Origin: Chitinophagaceae bacterium
GTDB taxonomy: Bacteria; Bacteroidota; Bacteroidia; Chitinophagales; Chitinophagaceae
Reading direction: 5' to 3'
Assembly: GCA_947461645.1 (NCBI GenBank)
Contig: CANHMN010000097.1
Coordinates: forward strand, 1-6,733
DNA: 6,733 bases
A model generated the notes under the pieces. The model did no database searches, was not told the origin of the DNA, and was given only the letters and a program-made list of their open reading frames with translations. The position numbers were made by a program, and so were the translations under genes. Within the stretch, counting starts at the first letter, position 1. Each line of letters starts with the position of its first letter. Below are positions 1 through 6,707 of the stretch, piece after piece.

Positions 1-1
1 A

Positions 2-442
2 AACAATGTGCCACTGATACAGGCATGTGGAGTGTCAATCGATCAGTTTATCAACTACTCCATTAACGGAGTGAATTACAACATGAGCTACCCGGTTGAC
101 AGCGTTTTTTCTTTCCCTAATCCACAAACTAGCCCCCCCAGAATTGAAGTTCACGGATCATCTGCTACGAATGGTGGGGGTTCCACGACTTTGAGCTATC
201 TGTCTTTTTATTTTAGTGATGCAGGCATTGCTGCCGGAAGCACTCAGAACCTATTGGGTTTTTACACCAGAGATATTACAGAATCCTCCACGATTCCTTC
301 ACCTATTGCTGTTAACATTACCGAGTATGGTAATGTTGGGGAGTATATTGCTGGCAACTTCAACGGGGCTTTGATGGGTGCTGCCCCTACATTTACAATT
401 TATAACATTACCTGTTCTTTCAGGATTAGACGGAGTCAATAA
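2..442 (+). CDS. C-terminal part of a probable secreted beta-rich protein, function unknown (5' end outside window)
   Basis: The frame is open from base 2 and ends with TAA at 440-442. A GTG at base 8 could be read as a start, but the frame continues upstream of it with Asn-Asn, so this is most likely the tail of a longer gene. The visible 147 residues are rich in Ser, Thr, Gly, Asn and aromatic residues and alternate in a way expected of beta strands. There is no transmembrane segment. The end of the protein (EYGNVGEYIAGNF, then a strand ending SFRIRRSQ) resembles, from memory, the C-terminal beta domain of secreted or lipoprotein-like hypothetical proteins common in Bacteroidota. I cannot name the family. 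No T9SS sorting domain is present, since the protein ends on this strand. The signal peptide, if any, lies outside the window. A strong terminator follows 18 bases after the stop, so this is the last gene of its transcript. The presence of a coding region is fairly sure; the function is unknown. Confidence 0.75.
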   Translation, partial: NNVPLIQACGVSIDQFINYSINGVNYNMSYPVDSVFSFPNPQTSPPRIEVHGSSATNGGGSTTLSYLSFYFSDAGIAAGSTQNLLGFYTRDITESSTIPSPIAVNITEYGNVGEYIAGNFNGALMGAAPTFTIYNITCSFRIRRSQ

Positions 443-460
443 AGGTTATTTATGAATCAA

Positions 461-489
461 AAATCTGCTGCAAAACAGCAGATTTTTTT
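461..489 (+). terminator. Intrinsic terminator after the 5' partial gene
   Basis: AAATCTGCTG (461-470) pairs perfectly with CAGCAGATTT (476-485) around a 5-base loop, CAAAA. The 3' arm runs into seven consecutive T (483-489). A 10-bp perfect stem followed by a T tract, 18 bases past a stop codon, is a textbook Rho-independent terminator. The A tract on the left arm could make it partly bidirectional, but no minus-strand gene ends here. Confidence 0.9.
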
Positions 490-575
490 CGCCCCTAATT
501 ATCCACTTTTGCAGTTTTTTGTCAATAACTGTAAAGGGAGACTCATGACAAGGAAGAAATTTCAAACTTTTCATG

Positions 576-583
576 TAGTTTTG
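576..583 (+). promoter_or_regulatory. Bacteroidota -7 promoter box (TAGTTTTG) for the T9SS cargo gene
   Basis: TAGTTTTG matches the Bacteroidota -7 consensus TAnnTTTG at every fixed position. It lies 44 bases before the ATG at 628, which would give a leader of about 35-40 nt. I see no good TTTG -33 element at the usual distance, so the call rests on the -7 box, its position after a terminator and its orientation. No Shine-Dalgarno sequence precedes the start; the 5' side of the ATG is A-rich (AATTAAAAAATT), as is usual in this phylum. Confidence 0.5.
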
Positions 584-627
584 TTTGCCTTTTAAAATGA
601 GGTAATTCCATCATCAATTAAAAAATT

Positions 628-3579
628 ATGAAAAAATTTTACTTGTTATCAATTCTTGCTCTTGTTCAAATCATTGCCTTTGGTCAGAGCGTTGCTATTG
701 TCAGTGGAGCAGCTGGTGCTGCTGGTACCAGCGGTAACATCATTATCGGACAAAGCGCTTATCATGTCAGTGAATCTATTTATACTGAGACTGAGATAGG
801 GGCAGGTAATTTCACTTCTTCTACTTCTGCCATAAACAAAATCGGATATTATGTCGCACAAGTGGGCGCTCCAACTCAAATCAGCAGTTTTAAAGTATGG
901 ATGAAAAATATTCCTGCTGCCACAACTTCTTTTGCAGCTGGGAATTACACCACTGCGGGTTATACACTTGTATATGATGGTGCAATTGAACCATTAAGCA
1001 TCGGTGAATATAAAATATCACTCAATACGCCCTTTGTAAGAACCGCCGGTTCTAACCTTCAGGTGATGGTAGAGAGGCTTGATGGAATCTTAAATACGGG
1101 ATACATTTTTTATTCGGCGAATGGTAACAATCTCTCCGCAACAGCAACAACTTCTCGTAGGGCGAATCAAACTACAACTCCAAATTCCACTACAAGTTTA
1201 ACCACTTCAGCTTTCAGACCTGCCATAGATCTGATACATGTTTTTGATAATGATGCATCTGTTATCAATGTCATCAATCCAACGGTTTCTTGTTATGGCA
1301 CCCCACAAACCATTGGTGTTGTGGTGTCAAATGAAGGTTTGACAAGTATTCCCGCTGGAGCTGTGTCTGTAAACCTCAATATCAGTGGAGCAAATGCATT
1401 TAGCGCTAACGCACTAAATGCTGCAGAGATTGCACCCGGGGCTACCGAAGTAGTTAATTTCTCCGGAATAAATCTTAACAATCCAGGTGAAAACAATGAT
1501 ACCATAATTCTAAGCTATGCTGCAGATCAAAATGTCATTAATGATTCGCTAATTGCAAATACCAATACTTCAGAGGTGTTGTCTACATTCCCTATTGTTG
1601 AGGATGCTGAATCAACTCCTTTAACTGCACTTTCTTATACAGAGGCAATTACTGGAGCATCTTCTGCATGGACATTATTAGATGCCCCATATTCCAACGC
1701 AAACTCCACACCGGACTCCTTGCGTCCAAGAGAACCAGGAACAACTTTCTATTTATTTGACAGCTACAATGCTTTGGAAGGTACTGAATCCAGACTATAC
1801 AGCAAGTGTATTGATTTACCTGCTGGTTCACCAAGCATTAAAACAACTTTCTGGATGAGTCACGACAGTGTGTTCACTGCATTTACAGATAGCCTATATG
1901 TAAGCATTTCAACAGATAAAGGCCAATCATGGACAAGACTAAAAGGTCTAGGAAGAGTGGATGCCAATGCACCTGCGTTTTATTGGGAAAAAGACAGCGT
2001 TGATTTGACTTCCTATGCTGGTCAAACCGTACAACTTGCATTTGAAGGAGTTAGCTATTATGGTAACTCATTCGGATTAGATGACATTACCATCAATGCT
2101 TGTAGTCCTTCAGCTTCAACAACCGCTGCGGCATGTGACAGTTATACATGGGCTTCTAACGGACAAACCTATACGCAAAGCGGTACATACTTTTACACCT
2201 ATACAAATACTTCTGGATGTTCTGGTAATGATACACTTTATCTTACCATCAACTCAACTTCAAGAGACACAGTCAATGTTTCCGAGTGCTTCTCTTACAC
2301 ATGGACGGTTAATAACGAAACTTATACACAAAGCGGAACATACACTTTCCAAGGGCAAGTTGCCGGACAACCTTGTCCGACTATTTATACTTTGATACTC
2401 GAAATTCTTGGATCAAATAATGCTCAAACAGCAACAGCATGCGACAGCTACACCTGGACTTCCAACAGTGAAACCTACACAACCAGTGGTGTTTACTTGT
2501 ACAATAACACCAGCGGTAGTTGCCCCACTGTTGATACGCTTTATCTAACAATTAATAACTCCTCAGTTTCAACAACCAATGAGACCGCTTGCGATAGCTA
2601 CACCTGGAATGGTGTTACCTATACTGAGAGTGGAAGTTATACCTACACAACTACCAACTCAGCAGGTTGTGACAGTACTGCAACACTTTCACTTACTATC
2701 AACATTACCCCAAGAGACACTACTACAATCTCTCAGTGTGATGCCTATGTATGGCCTATAAACAATGAAACTTATTCACAAAGCGGCACCTATACTTTTG
2801 AAGAAACAGTTGCCGGTCAACCATGTCCTACGCTGCATACTTTGATTCTTGAAGTCCTTGCGACAAATAATGTTCAAACTATAACAGAATGTAATAGTTA
2901 TACATGGTCTGCGAACAACGAGACTTATACAACTGGTGGGGTTTATTTGTACAGTTACAACAACGGGGCTGGTTGTGCATCAGTAGACACTCTTAACCTA
3001 ACCATAAACAATTCTGAATATAACGTTCAAACCGAAACTGCATGTGACAGTTATGTTTGGAATAGCAACACTTATACCACAAGTGGCGTTTATACCTATA
3101 GCTACACCAACACCGGCGGTTGTCCTTCAGTGGATACATTGTATCTAACTTTGAATGCCTCCACACATATAGTAACAGACTCAACTTCAGACACTCCTGT
3201 TACTTGGAATGGAAATACGTATTCAACATCAGGTACCTATGTATTTACTTACACCAACGGCAACGGCTGTCCTTCTGCCGACACACTGCGCCTTACAATT
3301 AATTTACCACAAACCAGCAATTCATTTGCTTATCCAAACCCATCTTCAACTGGTAACTTTACACTGAAATTTGGAAGTGTGGCTGCAGGATCATCCTTGA
3401 AGAGATTCGCTACGGTGTATGACATTAAGGGAAACAGATTGGTTACTTTTGAAGATAATGTGACTCCTTCAGGTGAAATGCCAATTAATATGTCTGGCTA
3501 TCCTAGAGGTTTATACCTTGTGGAATTGGCTGATTCTACTGGTAAGAGATTAACTACTGGTAAGATTATCATACAATAA
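628..3579 (+). CDS. T9SS type A sorting domain protein with eight Cys-containing beta repeats (secreted surface protein)
   Basis: This 983-residue protein is probably exported through Sec and then across the outer membrane by the type IX secretion system, ending on the cell surface or in the medium. Residues 1-19 are a signal peptide (MKK, hydrophobic core, likely cut after AFG). Residues about 20-205 form an N-terminal beta domain (SAYHVSESIYTETEIG, then a strand with FKVWMKN) of a type often seen in Bacteroidota exoproteins. Residues about 206-319 look like a CARDB/adhesion-type domain. Residues about 321-492 look like a jelly-roll (MAM/anchor J-like) domain ending FGLDDITINAC. Residues about 502-893 are eight repeats built on C-x-S-Y-T-W, YT-x-SG-x-Y, a second Cys and DTL-x-LTIN. 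Residues 900-983 are the type A sorting domain (AYPNPSSTGNFTLKF, an internal VYDIKGN, PRGLYLVEL, final GKIIIQ). There is no enzyme motif, so adhesin or matrix protein is an inference. The gene is flanked by terminators and has its own promoter box, so it is probably monocistronic. Confidence 0.92.
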   Translation: MKKFYLLSILALVQIIAFGQSVAIVSGAAGAAGTSGNIIIGQSAYHVSESIYTETEIGAGNFTSSTSAINKIGYYVAQVGAPTQISSFKVWMKNIPAATTSFAAGNYTTAGYTLVYDGAIEPLSIGEYKISLNTPFVRTAGSNLQVMVERLDGILNTGYIFYSANGNNLSATATTSRRANQTTTPNSTTSLTTSAFRPAIDLIHVFDNDASVINVINPTVSCYGTPQTIGVVVSNEGLTSIPAGAVSVNLNISGANAFSANALNAAEIAPGATEVVNFSGINLNNPGENNDTIILSYAADQNVINDSLIANTNTSEVLSTFPIVEDAESTPLTALSYTEAITGASSAWTLLDAPYSNANSTPDSLRPREPGTTFYLFDSYNALEGTESRLYSKCIDLPAGSPSIKTTFWMSHDSVFTAFTDSLYVSISTDKGQSWTRLKGLGRVDANAPAFYWEKDSVDLTSYAGQTVQLAFEGVSYYGNSFGLDDITINACSPSASTTAAACDSYTWASNGQTYTQSGTYFYTYTNTSGCSGNDTLYLTINSTSRDTVNVSECFSYTWTVNNETYTQSGTYTFQGQVAGQPCPTIYTLILEILGSNNAQTATACDSYTWTSNSETYTTSGVYLYNNTSGSCPTVDTLYLTINNSSVSTTNETACDSYTWNGVTYTESGSYTYTTTNSAGCDSTATLSLTINITPRDTTTISQCDAYVWPINNETYSQSGTYTFEETVAGQPCPTLHTLILEVLATNNVQTITECNSYTWSANNETYTTGGVYLYSYNNGAGCASVDTLNLTINNSEYNVQTETACDSYVWNSNTYTTSGVYTYSYTNTGGCPSVDTLYLTLNASTHIVTDSTSDTPVTWNGNTYSTSGTYVFTYTNGNGCPSADTLRLTINLPQTSNSFAYPNPSSTGNFTLKFGSVAAGSSLKRFATVYDIKGNRLVTFEDNVTPSGEMPINMSGYPRGLYLVELADSTGKRLTTGKIIIQ
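2131..3309 (+). repeat. Eight tandem repeats of about 50 codons inside the T9SS cargo gene
   Basis: The repeats begin near Cys503, Cys554, Cys605, Cys655, Cys704, Cys755 and Cys806, with an eighth aligned at Asp855; spacing is 49-51 residues. The consensus is ACDSYTW, a short turn, YTTSGxYxY, GC, then DTLxLTIN and a linker. Each of the first seven units has two Cys 26-29 residues apart, which could form one disulfide per unit. The eighth lacks the first Cys. Units 1-2-3 match 4-5-6 in order, so part of the array grew as a three-unit block. The copies have diverged in DNA sequence, so the array is not a recent slippage product. Related CDSYTW-type repeats are familiar, from memory, in flavobacterial surface proteins. 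Confidence 0.9.
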
Positions 3580-3598
3580 CATTACCCAAATTCTCCCT

Positions 3599-3631
3599 AA
3601 AAATCCCGGCCATGCTGCCGGGATTTTTTTT
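3599..3631 (+). terminator. Intrinsic terminator after the T9SS cargo gene
   Basis: The arm AAATCCCGGC (3601-3610) pairs with GCCGGGATTT (3617-3626) around the loop CATGCT. Two more A-T pairs extend the stem to 12 bp (3599-3610 with 3617-3628). Eight T follow the last G-C/A pairs (3624-3631). It starts 20 bases after the stop at 3579. The GC-rich core and T tract make this a strong Rho-independent terminator that should insulate the SPFH gene from upstream transcription. Confidence 0.92.
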
Positions 3632-3701
3632 GAATTGTCTTTCCCTGAAAAAGTTTAGTGCAAAATCAACTTTGCCATTTCAGTAAAATGTTTTCTAAAG
3701 C

Positions 3702-3709
3702 TATATTTG
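3702..3709 (+). promoter_or_regulatory. Bacteroidota -7 promoter box (TATATTTG) for the SPFH gene or operon
   Basis: TATATTTG matches TAnnTTTG at all fixed positions and lies 29 bases before the ATG at 3739, giving a predicted leader of about 20-25 nt. The nearest upstream TTTG (3671-3674) is 27 bases from the box, longer than the usual spacing, so the -33 element is not convincing. Because a strong terminator lies just upstream, a promoter is needed in this gap. It may also drive exbB and exbD, since no full -7 box lies upstream of the exbB start in the gap after the SPFH stop. Confidence 0.55.
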
Positions 3710-3738
3710 TGTAAATTACCCCTTAAAATAAATTCAAT

Positions 3739-4662
3739 ATGGAAATAATTGCGCAGTATTGGTGGCTTTTACTTTTAGGAATTGCTTTTTTTAGCGGTTT
3801 GTTTACTGTTAATCAAGGCACCATTGCAGTCATCACCAGGTTCGGAAAATATTCAGGTATCAGAAGGGCCGGATTGAAATTTAAAATCCCTTTAATTGAG
3901 CAGATTTACAGAAGAGTAAGTGTTCAAAACCGCTCTGTGGAATTGGAGTTTCAGGCGGTGACCATTGATCAGGCAAATGTGTACTTTAAATCCATGCTTC
4001 TTTACTCCGTTCAAAATGAAAATGAAGATACCATCCAGAAAGTCGCCTTTAAGTTCATCAGTGACAAAGATCTCATGCAGGCACTTGTCAGAACCATTGA
4101 AGGAAACATCAGGGCATTTGTGGCTACTAAAAAACAATCTGAAATACTTGGATTGAGAAGAGATATTGTAGAGTTTGTTAAAGAACATGTTGATGCCTCT
4201 CTTGAAGACTGGGGTTATCATTTGCAGGATCTTCAAATCAATGACATCACTTTTGATCAAGCCATCATAGAAAGCATGAGCAAGGTAGTTGCGAGCAATA
4301 ACCTTAAAGCAGCAGCTGAAAACGAAGGCCAGGCTTTATTGATAACGAAAACAAAAGCTGCTGAAGCAGAAGGCAATGCCATCAAAATTGCTGCTGAAGC
4401 TGAGCGTCAGGCAGCACAACTCAGGGGTCAGGGTGTTGCCCTGTTCAGAGAGGAAGTAGCCAAAGGTATGAGTATGGCTGCAGAACAAATGAAAATAGCC
4501 AATCTTGATACCAATGTGATCTTGTTCAGCATGTGGACAGAAGCCATCAAAAATTTTGCTGAGTATGGAAAAGGCAATGTGATATTTTTGGATGGAAGCA
4601 GTGATGGCATGGAAAAAACCATGCGTCAGATCATGGCCATGCAACACATGGAAAGCAAATAA
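3739..4662 (+). CDS. SPFH/band 7 domain membrane protein (stomatin/prohibitin/HIR-like)
   Basis: This 307-residue protein has the SPFH layout. Residues about 7-24 are one hydrophobic segment (YWWLLLLGIAFFSGLFTV) that should anchor it in the inner membrane. Residues about 25-185 are the SPFH domain: VNQGTIAVITRFGKYSG, a Gly-x-Lys-x-Lys-Ile-Pro turn, VQNRSVELEF and the strand VTIDQANVYFKSMLLYSV. Residues about 186-250 are an Ala/Glu-rich helix (KAAEAEGNAIKIAAEAERQA), the coiled-coil part used for oligomerisation. The C-terminus has NVIFLDG and a Met-rich tail. SPFH proteins build large rings or membrane microdomains and often chaperone membrane proteins or proteases; the partner here is unknown. 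HflK/HflC or QmcA roles are less likely, because there is no paired paralogue or NfeD-like gene beside it. The ATG at 3739 gives the natural start with the anchor at the N-terminus. exbB follows after 84 bases on the same strand. Confidence 0.88.
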   Translation: MEIIAQYWWLLLLGIAFFSGLFTVNQGTIAVITRFGKYSGIRRAGLKFKIPLIEQIYRRVSVQNRSVELEFQAVTIDQANVYFKSMLLYSVQNENEDTIQKVAFKFISDKDLMQALVRTIEGNIRAFVATKKQSEILGLRRDIVEFVKEHVDASLEDWGYHLQDLQINDITFDQAIIESMSKVVASNNLKAAAENEGQALLITKTKAAEAEGNAIKIAAEAERQAAQLRGQGVALFREEVAKGMSMAAEQMKIANLDTNVILFSMWTEAIKNFAEYGKGNVIFLDGSSDGMEKTMRQIMAMQHMESK

Positions 4663-4746
4663 AAAAGGATTAACATTTTATTGCGTACAATCTAAAGAAT
4701 AAGTTGTTTTTTGCAACTTCAATTCTATACCAACAACCTAACCTAT

Positions 4747-5424
4747 ATGTTTGATGTTTTTTTACAAATAGATTCAACGGCTGCAAATCTTGCCACCGAT
4801 GCTAAAGTGGAATCCTTGTGGAGTTTGCTTGGAAAAGGTGGTCCACTCATGATTCCATTGGGTATTTTATTTGCATTGGCTGTTTATTTTTTCATTGAAA
4901 GATTGCTGGTCATTAAAAAGGCAGCAGCAGTGGACAATAATTTCATGAAAGGAATAAGGCAGCATATTTTAAATGGTGATCTTTCTGCTGCAAAGGCACT
5001 GGCTCAACAAACCGATAATCCATCAGCAAAGATGATAGAAAAGGGTTTGCTAAGAGTAGGAAAGCCAATAGATGCTATTGAAAAAAGTATGGATAATGTG
5101 GGTAAATTGGAAATGTACAAGCTGGAGAAAAACCTAAATATCATATCTGTAATAGCTAGAATTGCTCCTTTGTTTGGGTTTGTTGGAACCATCATAGGAT
5201 TGGTGATGTTGTTGAAAGAGTTTGCTACCATCAGCAATCCTTCTATCAGTCAGATTGCAGATGCGATGTACATCAAACTTATTACCTCAGCAACAGGACT
5301 TATCATTGGAATGCTTTCGTTTATGGGTCACAGTTATTTGGATACGCAAATCAATAAACTTTCCAATGAAATGGAGTCCTGTAGCAATGAACTTATAGAT
5401 ATACTTCAAGAACCTACCCGCTGA
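4747..5424 (+). CDS. exbB: ExbB, MotA/TolQ/ExbB family proton channel
   Basis: ExbB forms the pentameric inner-membrane channel around ExbD that uses the proton gradient to drive TonB-dependent uptake at the outer membrane. I chose the ATG at 4747, giving 225 residues. The frame is open back to a TTG at 4711, but that would add 12 polar residues with no support, and the shorter form fits the family. Three membrane segments are visible: about 32-56 (GGPLMIPLGILFALAVYFF), 131-157 and 172-198. The second holds the hallmark APLFGFVGTIIGL, with Thr148 at the pore position. The third has ITSATGLIIGM with Thr183 at the likely second pore position. A cytoplasmic region lies between the first two segments (about 57-130) and includes a Lys/Glu-rich helix. 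The variant AxxxxLITSATGL differs from the proteobacterial LATAIGL and, from memory, is normal in Bacteroidota. TolQ or MotA is a weaker alternative. exbD follows after 7 bases, so the two are cotranscribed. Confidence 0.9.
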   Translation: MFDVFLQIDSTAANLATDAKVESLWSLLGKGGPLMIPLGILFALAVYFFIERLLVIKKAAAVDNNFMKGIRQHILNGDLSAAKALAQQTDNPSAKMIEKGLLRVGKPIDAIEKSMDNVGKLEMYKLEKNLNIISVIARIAPLFGFVGTIIGLVMLLKEFATISNPSISQIADAMYIKLITSATGLIIGMLSFMGHSYLDTQINKLSNEMESCSNELIDILQEPTR

Positions 5425-5431
5425 TAACATC

Positions 5432-5839
5432 ATGAGTTACCGTAAAAACAAATGGAGAGATAATCATACAGAAGTGGATACAGGTCCGCTTAATGATATT
5501 CTGTTCATATTATTGATGTTCTTTTTGATGATATCTACATTGGCCAATCCCAATGTGATTAAAATGAGCGTACCCAATGCCAAGAGCGATACCAAACAAA
5601 AACAAAGTGTAGTGGTGAGTGTCGATAAAAACAAAACATTTTATGTAGGTTCCAAAAGAATTGCAGAAGATTCGCTTGAGTCTGCGCTCAGAAAATACAT
5701 CAATGAAGGAGACAGCATCAAGCCTGCAGTGGTTATTAATGCAGATTCTACAACAGATTGGGGAGAAGTGGTAAAAGTGATGAAGGTTGCCAGAAGATTG
5801 GGTGCTACTACTTCAGCTACAGTTACTGGCAAAGAATGA
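5432..5839 (+). CDS. exbD: ExbD biopolymer transport protein, proton-carrying partner of ExbB
   Basis: This 135-residue protein has the ExbD/TolR layout: a short basic cytoplasmic N-terminus (residues 1-18), one membrane helix (about 19-38, PLNDILFILLMFFLMISTLA) and a periplasmic domain (about 40-135). Asp22 sits at the start of the helix where ExbD proteins carry the essential proton-binding aspartate, so the protein should be functional. The periplasmic part contains SVVVSVDKNKTFYVGSKRI, a region for the ALRKYI helix, AVVINADSTTDWGEVVKVMK and a terminal strand, all typical of the ExbD fold. Length is normal. The ATG lies 7 bases after the exbB stop. The TGA (5837-5839) lies inside the 3' end of prmC on the other strand, and no TonB-type gene (TM anchor plus C-terminal domain) follows. 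A second possibility is TolR in a Tol-Pal role, but nothing else from that system is nearby. Confidence 0.92.
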   Translation: MSYRKNKWRDNHTEVDTGPLNDILFILLMFFLMISTLANPNVIKMSVPNAKSDTKQKQSVVVSVDKNKTFYVGSKRIAEDSLESALRKYINEGDSIKPAVVINADSTTDWGEVVKVMKVARRLGATTSATVTGKE

Positions 5840-6677
5840 TTTCCACCATTCTGTCTTTTTCATAAATGTCTTTGATCAATTTTGCCGTATATCCATTTTG
5901 CGACAAAAGTTGTTGTATTTCATTTCCCATTTTTTCGTGTATCTCCACTAAGATTTTTCCCGAAGGGTTTAAGTGTGATTTTCCGAATTGCATGATTTTT
6001 TTGTAAAAAACCAATGGGTCTTCGTCGGGCACAAAGAGTGCGAGGTGAGGTTCAAATTTCACCACATTGTCATCCATAAGATTGGATTCACTTGCTGGAA
6101 TGTAGGGAGGGTTGCTAACGATTAAATCAAAATGTGGTAAAAGCTTCCAAGTATTCTCGTCAAGAAAATCAAGGCACAGAAAATTGATTGCTACATCGTG
6201 TTTAAAGGCATTCTTTTTAGCTAAAGTCAAAGCATCTGAGCTGATATCAATTGCTGTTACCAAAGCTTCTTCCGAATGCTTTTTGATTGAAATTGGAATA
6301 CAGCCGCTGCCCGTTCCTATGTCCAGTACCTTCGCTATTTTGTTGTGCTTACAAAAATCAATTGCTCTCTCCACCAGCTCTTCGGTTTCTGGCCGAGGAA
6401 TAAGAACTGATTTGTTTACTTCAAAATCTAATTGGTAAAAATGGCATTCTCCCAAAACATATTGAACCGGTTCATTGTTCAAAAGCGCATTCAGCATTTG
6501 TAAAAGCGTATTTTTCAGAGTAGCTTCAATGGGTGCTTCAGGATTTTTTATTACCTCAGATCTTTGCAGGCCGGTTACTTTTTCAAAAACCATTCTGGTA
6601 ATTTGATCTGCTTCACCGGATGGAAGTAGGTTTTTTAATTCTCGTAAAAATTGTCTGTATAATTCACCGATCGTCAT
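5823..6677 (-). CDS. prmC: PrmC (HemK), peptide chain release factor N5-glutamine methyltransferase
   Basis: PrmC is a cytoplasmic SAM-dependent enzyme that methylates the glutamine of the GGQ motif in release factors RF1 and RF2, raising termination efficiency. The 284-residue length is normal for the family. Residues about 1-75 form the helical N-terminal domain. The family-specific stretch NEPVQYVLGECHFYQLDF (68-85) leads into VLIPRPETEELVE (91-103). SAM motif I is VLDIGTGSGCIPIS (117-130), with AIDIS (142-146) as the acidic motif after it. The catalytic NPPY (189-192) lies in DLIVSNPPYIP. The C-terminal strand ends DRMVEIILCQ. The start is the ATG complementary to CAT at 6675-6677. A perfect -7 box lies only 5 bases upstream, so the message may have little or no leader. 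The last 17 bases overlap exbD convergently. In many Bacteroidota prmC sits beside ribD; I cannot confirm that from this window. Confidence 0.95.
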   Translation of the reverse strand: MTIGELYRQFLRELKNLLPSGEADQITRMVFEKVTGLQRSEVIKNPEAPIEATLKNTLLQMLNALLNNEPVQYVLGECHFYQLDFEVNKSVLIPRPETEELVERAIDFCKHNKIAKVLDIGTGSGCIPISIKKHSEEALVTAIDISSDALTLAKKNAFKHDVAINFLCLDFLDENTWKLLPHFDLIVSNPPYIPASESNLMDDNVVKFEPHLALFVPDEDPLVFYKKIMQFGKSHLNPSGKILVEIHEKMGNEIQQLLSQNGYTAKLIKDIYEKDRMVEIILCQ

Positions 6678-6682
6678 TACAG

Positions 6683-6690
6683 CAAACTTA
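6683..6690 (-). promoter_or_regulatory. Bacteroidota -7 promoter box (TAAGTTTG, minus strand) for prmC
   Basis: Read on the minus strand, bases 6690 to 6683 are TAAGTTTG, a perfect match to TAnnTTTG. The box ends 5 bases before the prmC ATG (6677-6675). With the usual spacing of a few bases to the first transcribed base, the message would start at or within a few bases of the ATG. No clear TTTG -33 element is visible upstream. The alternative is a start further upstream, outside the window. Confidence 0.45.
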
Positions 6691-6707
6691 ATTTATTTTT
6701 CAATGCT

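Noticed and set aside
545..595. A 16-codon reading frame (ATG to TAA) preceded by AAAGGGAG, which looks like a Shine-Dalgarno sequence.
   Set aside because: It overlaps the probable promoter box of the T9SS gene, so it would not be on that transcript, and it lies past the upstream terminator. Genes here do not use Shine-Dalgarno sites. The peptide has no recognisable features.
3892..4647. Minus-strand open frames of 64 to 122 codons opposite the SPFH gene.
   Set aside because: They are antisense shadows of a clear coding region, with odd composition and no family features.
4711..4746. In-frame N-terminal extension of ExbB from a TTG codon.
   Set aside because: The ATG at 4747 is a better start, the extra 12 residues are not needed for the family, and they overlap the small hairpin in the leader.
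4746..4753. TATGTTTG, a match to the -7 promoter box, at the exbB start.
   Set aside because: It overlaps the ATG itself, so transcription would begin inside the gene with no suitable in-frame start close behind.
5833..5860. Weak hairpin AGAATG/CATTCT with an 8-base loop followed by GTCTTTTT, a possible exbD terminator.
   Set aside because: The stem is only 6 bp and AT-rich, the loop is large, and the T tract is interrupted. It also lies in prmC coding sequence.
6112..6438. Plus-strand 108-codon open frame opposite prmC.
   Set aside because: It is antisense to the SAM-binding and NPPY region of PrmC, which is clearly the real gene.
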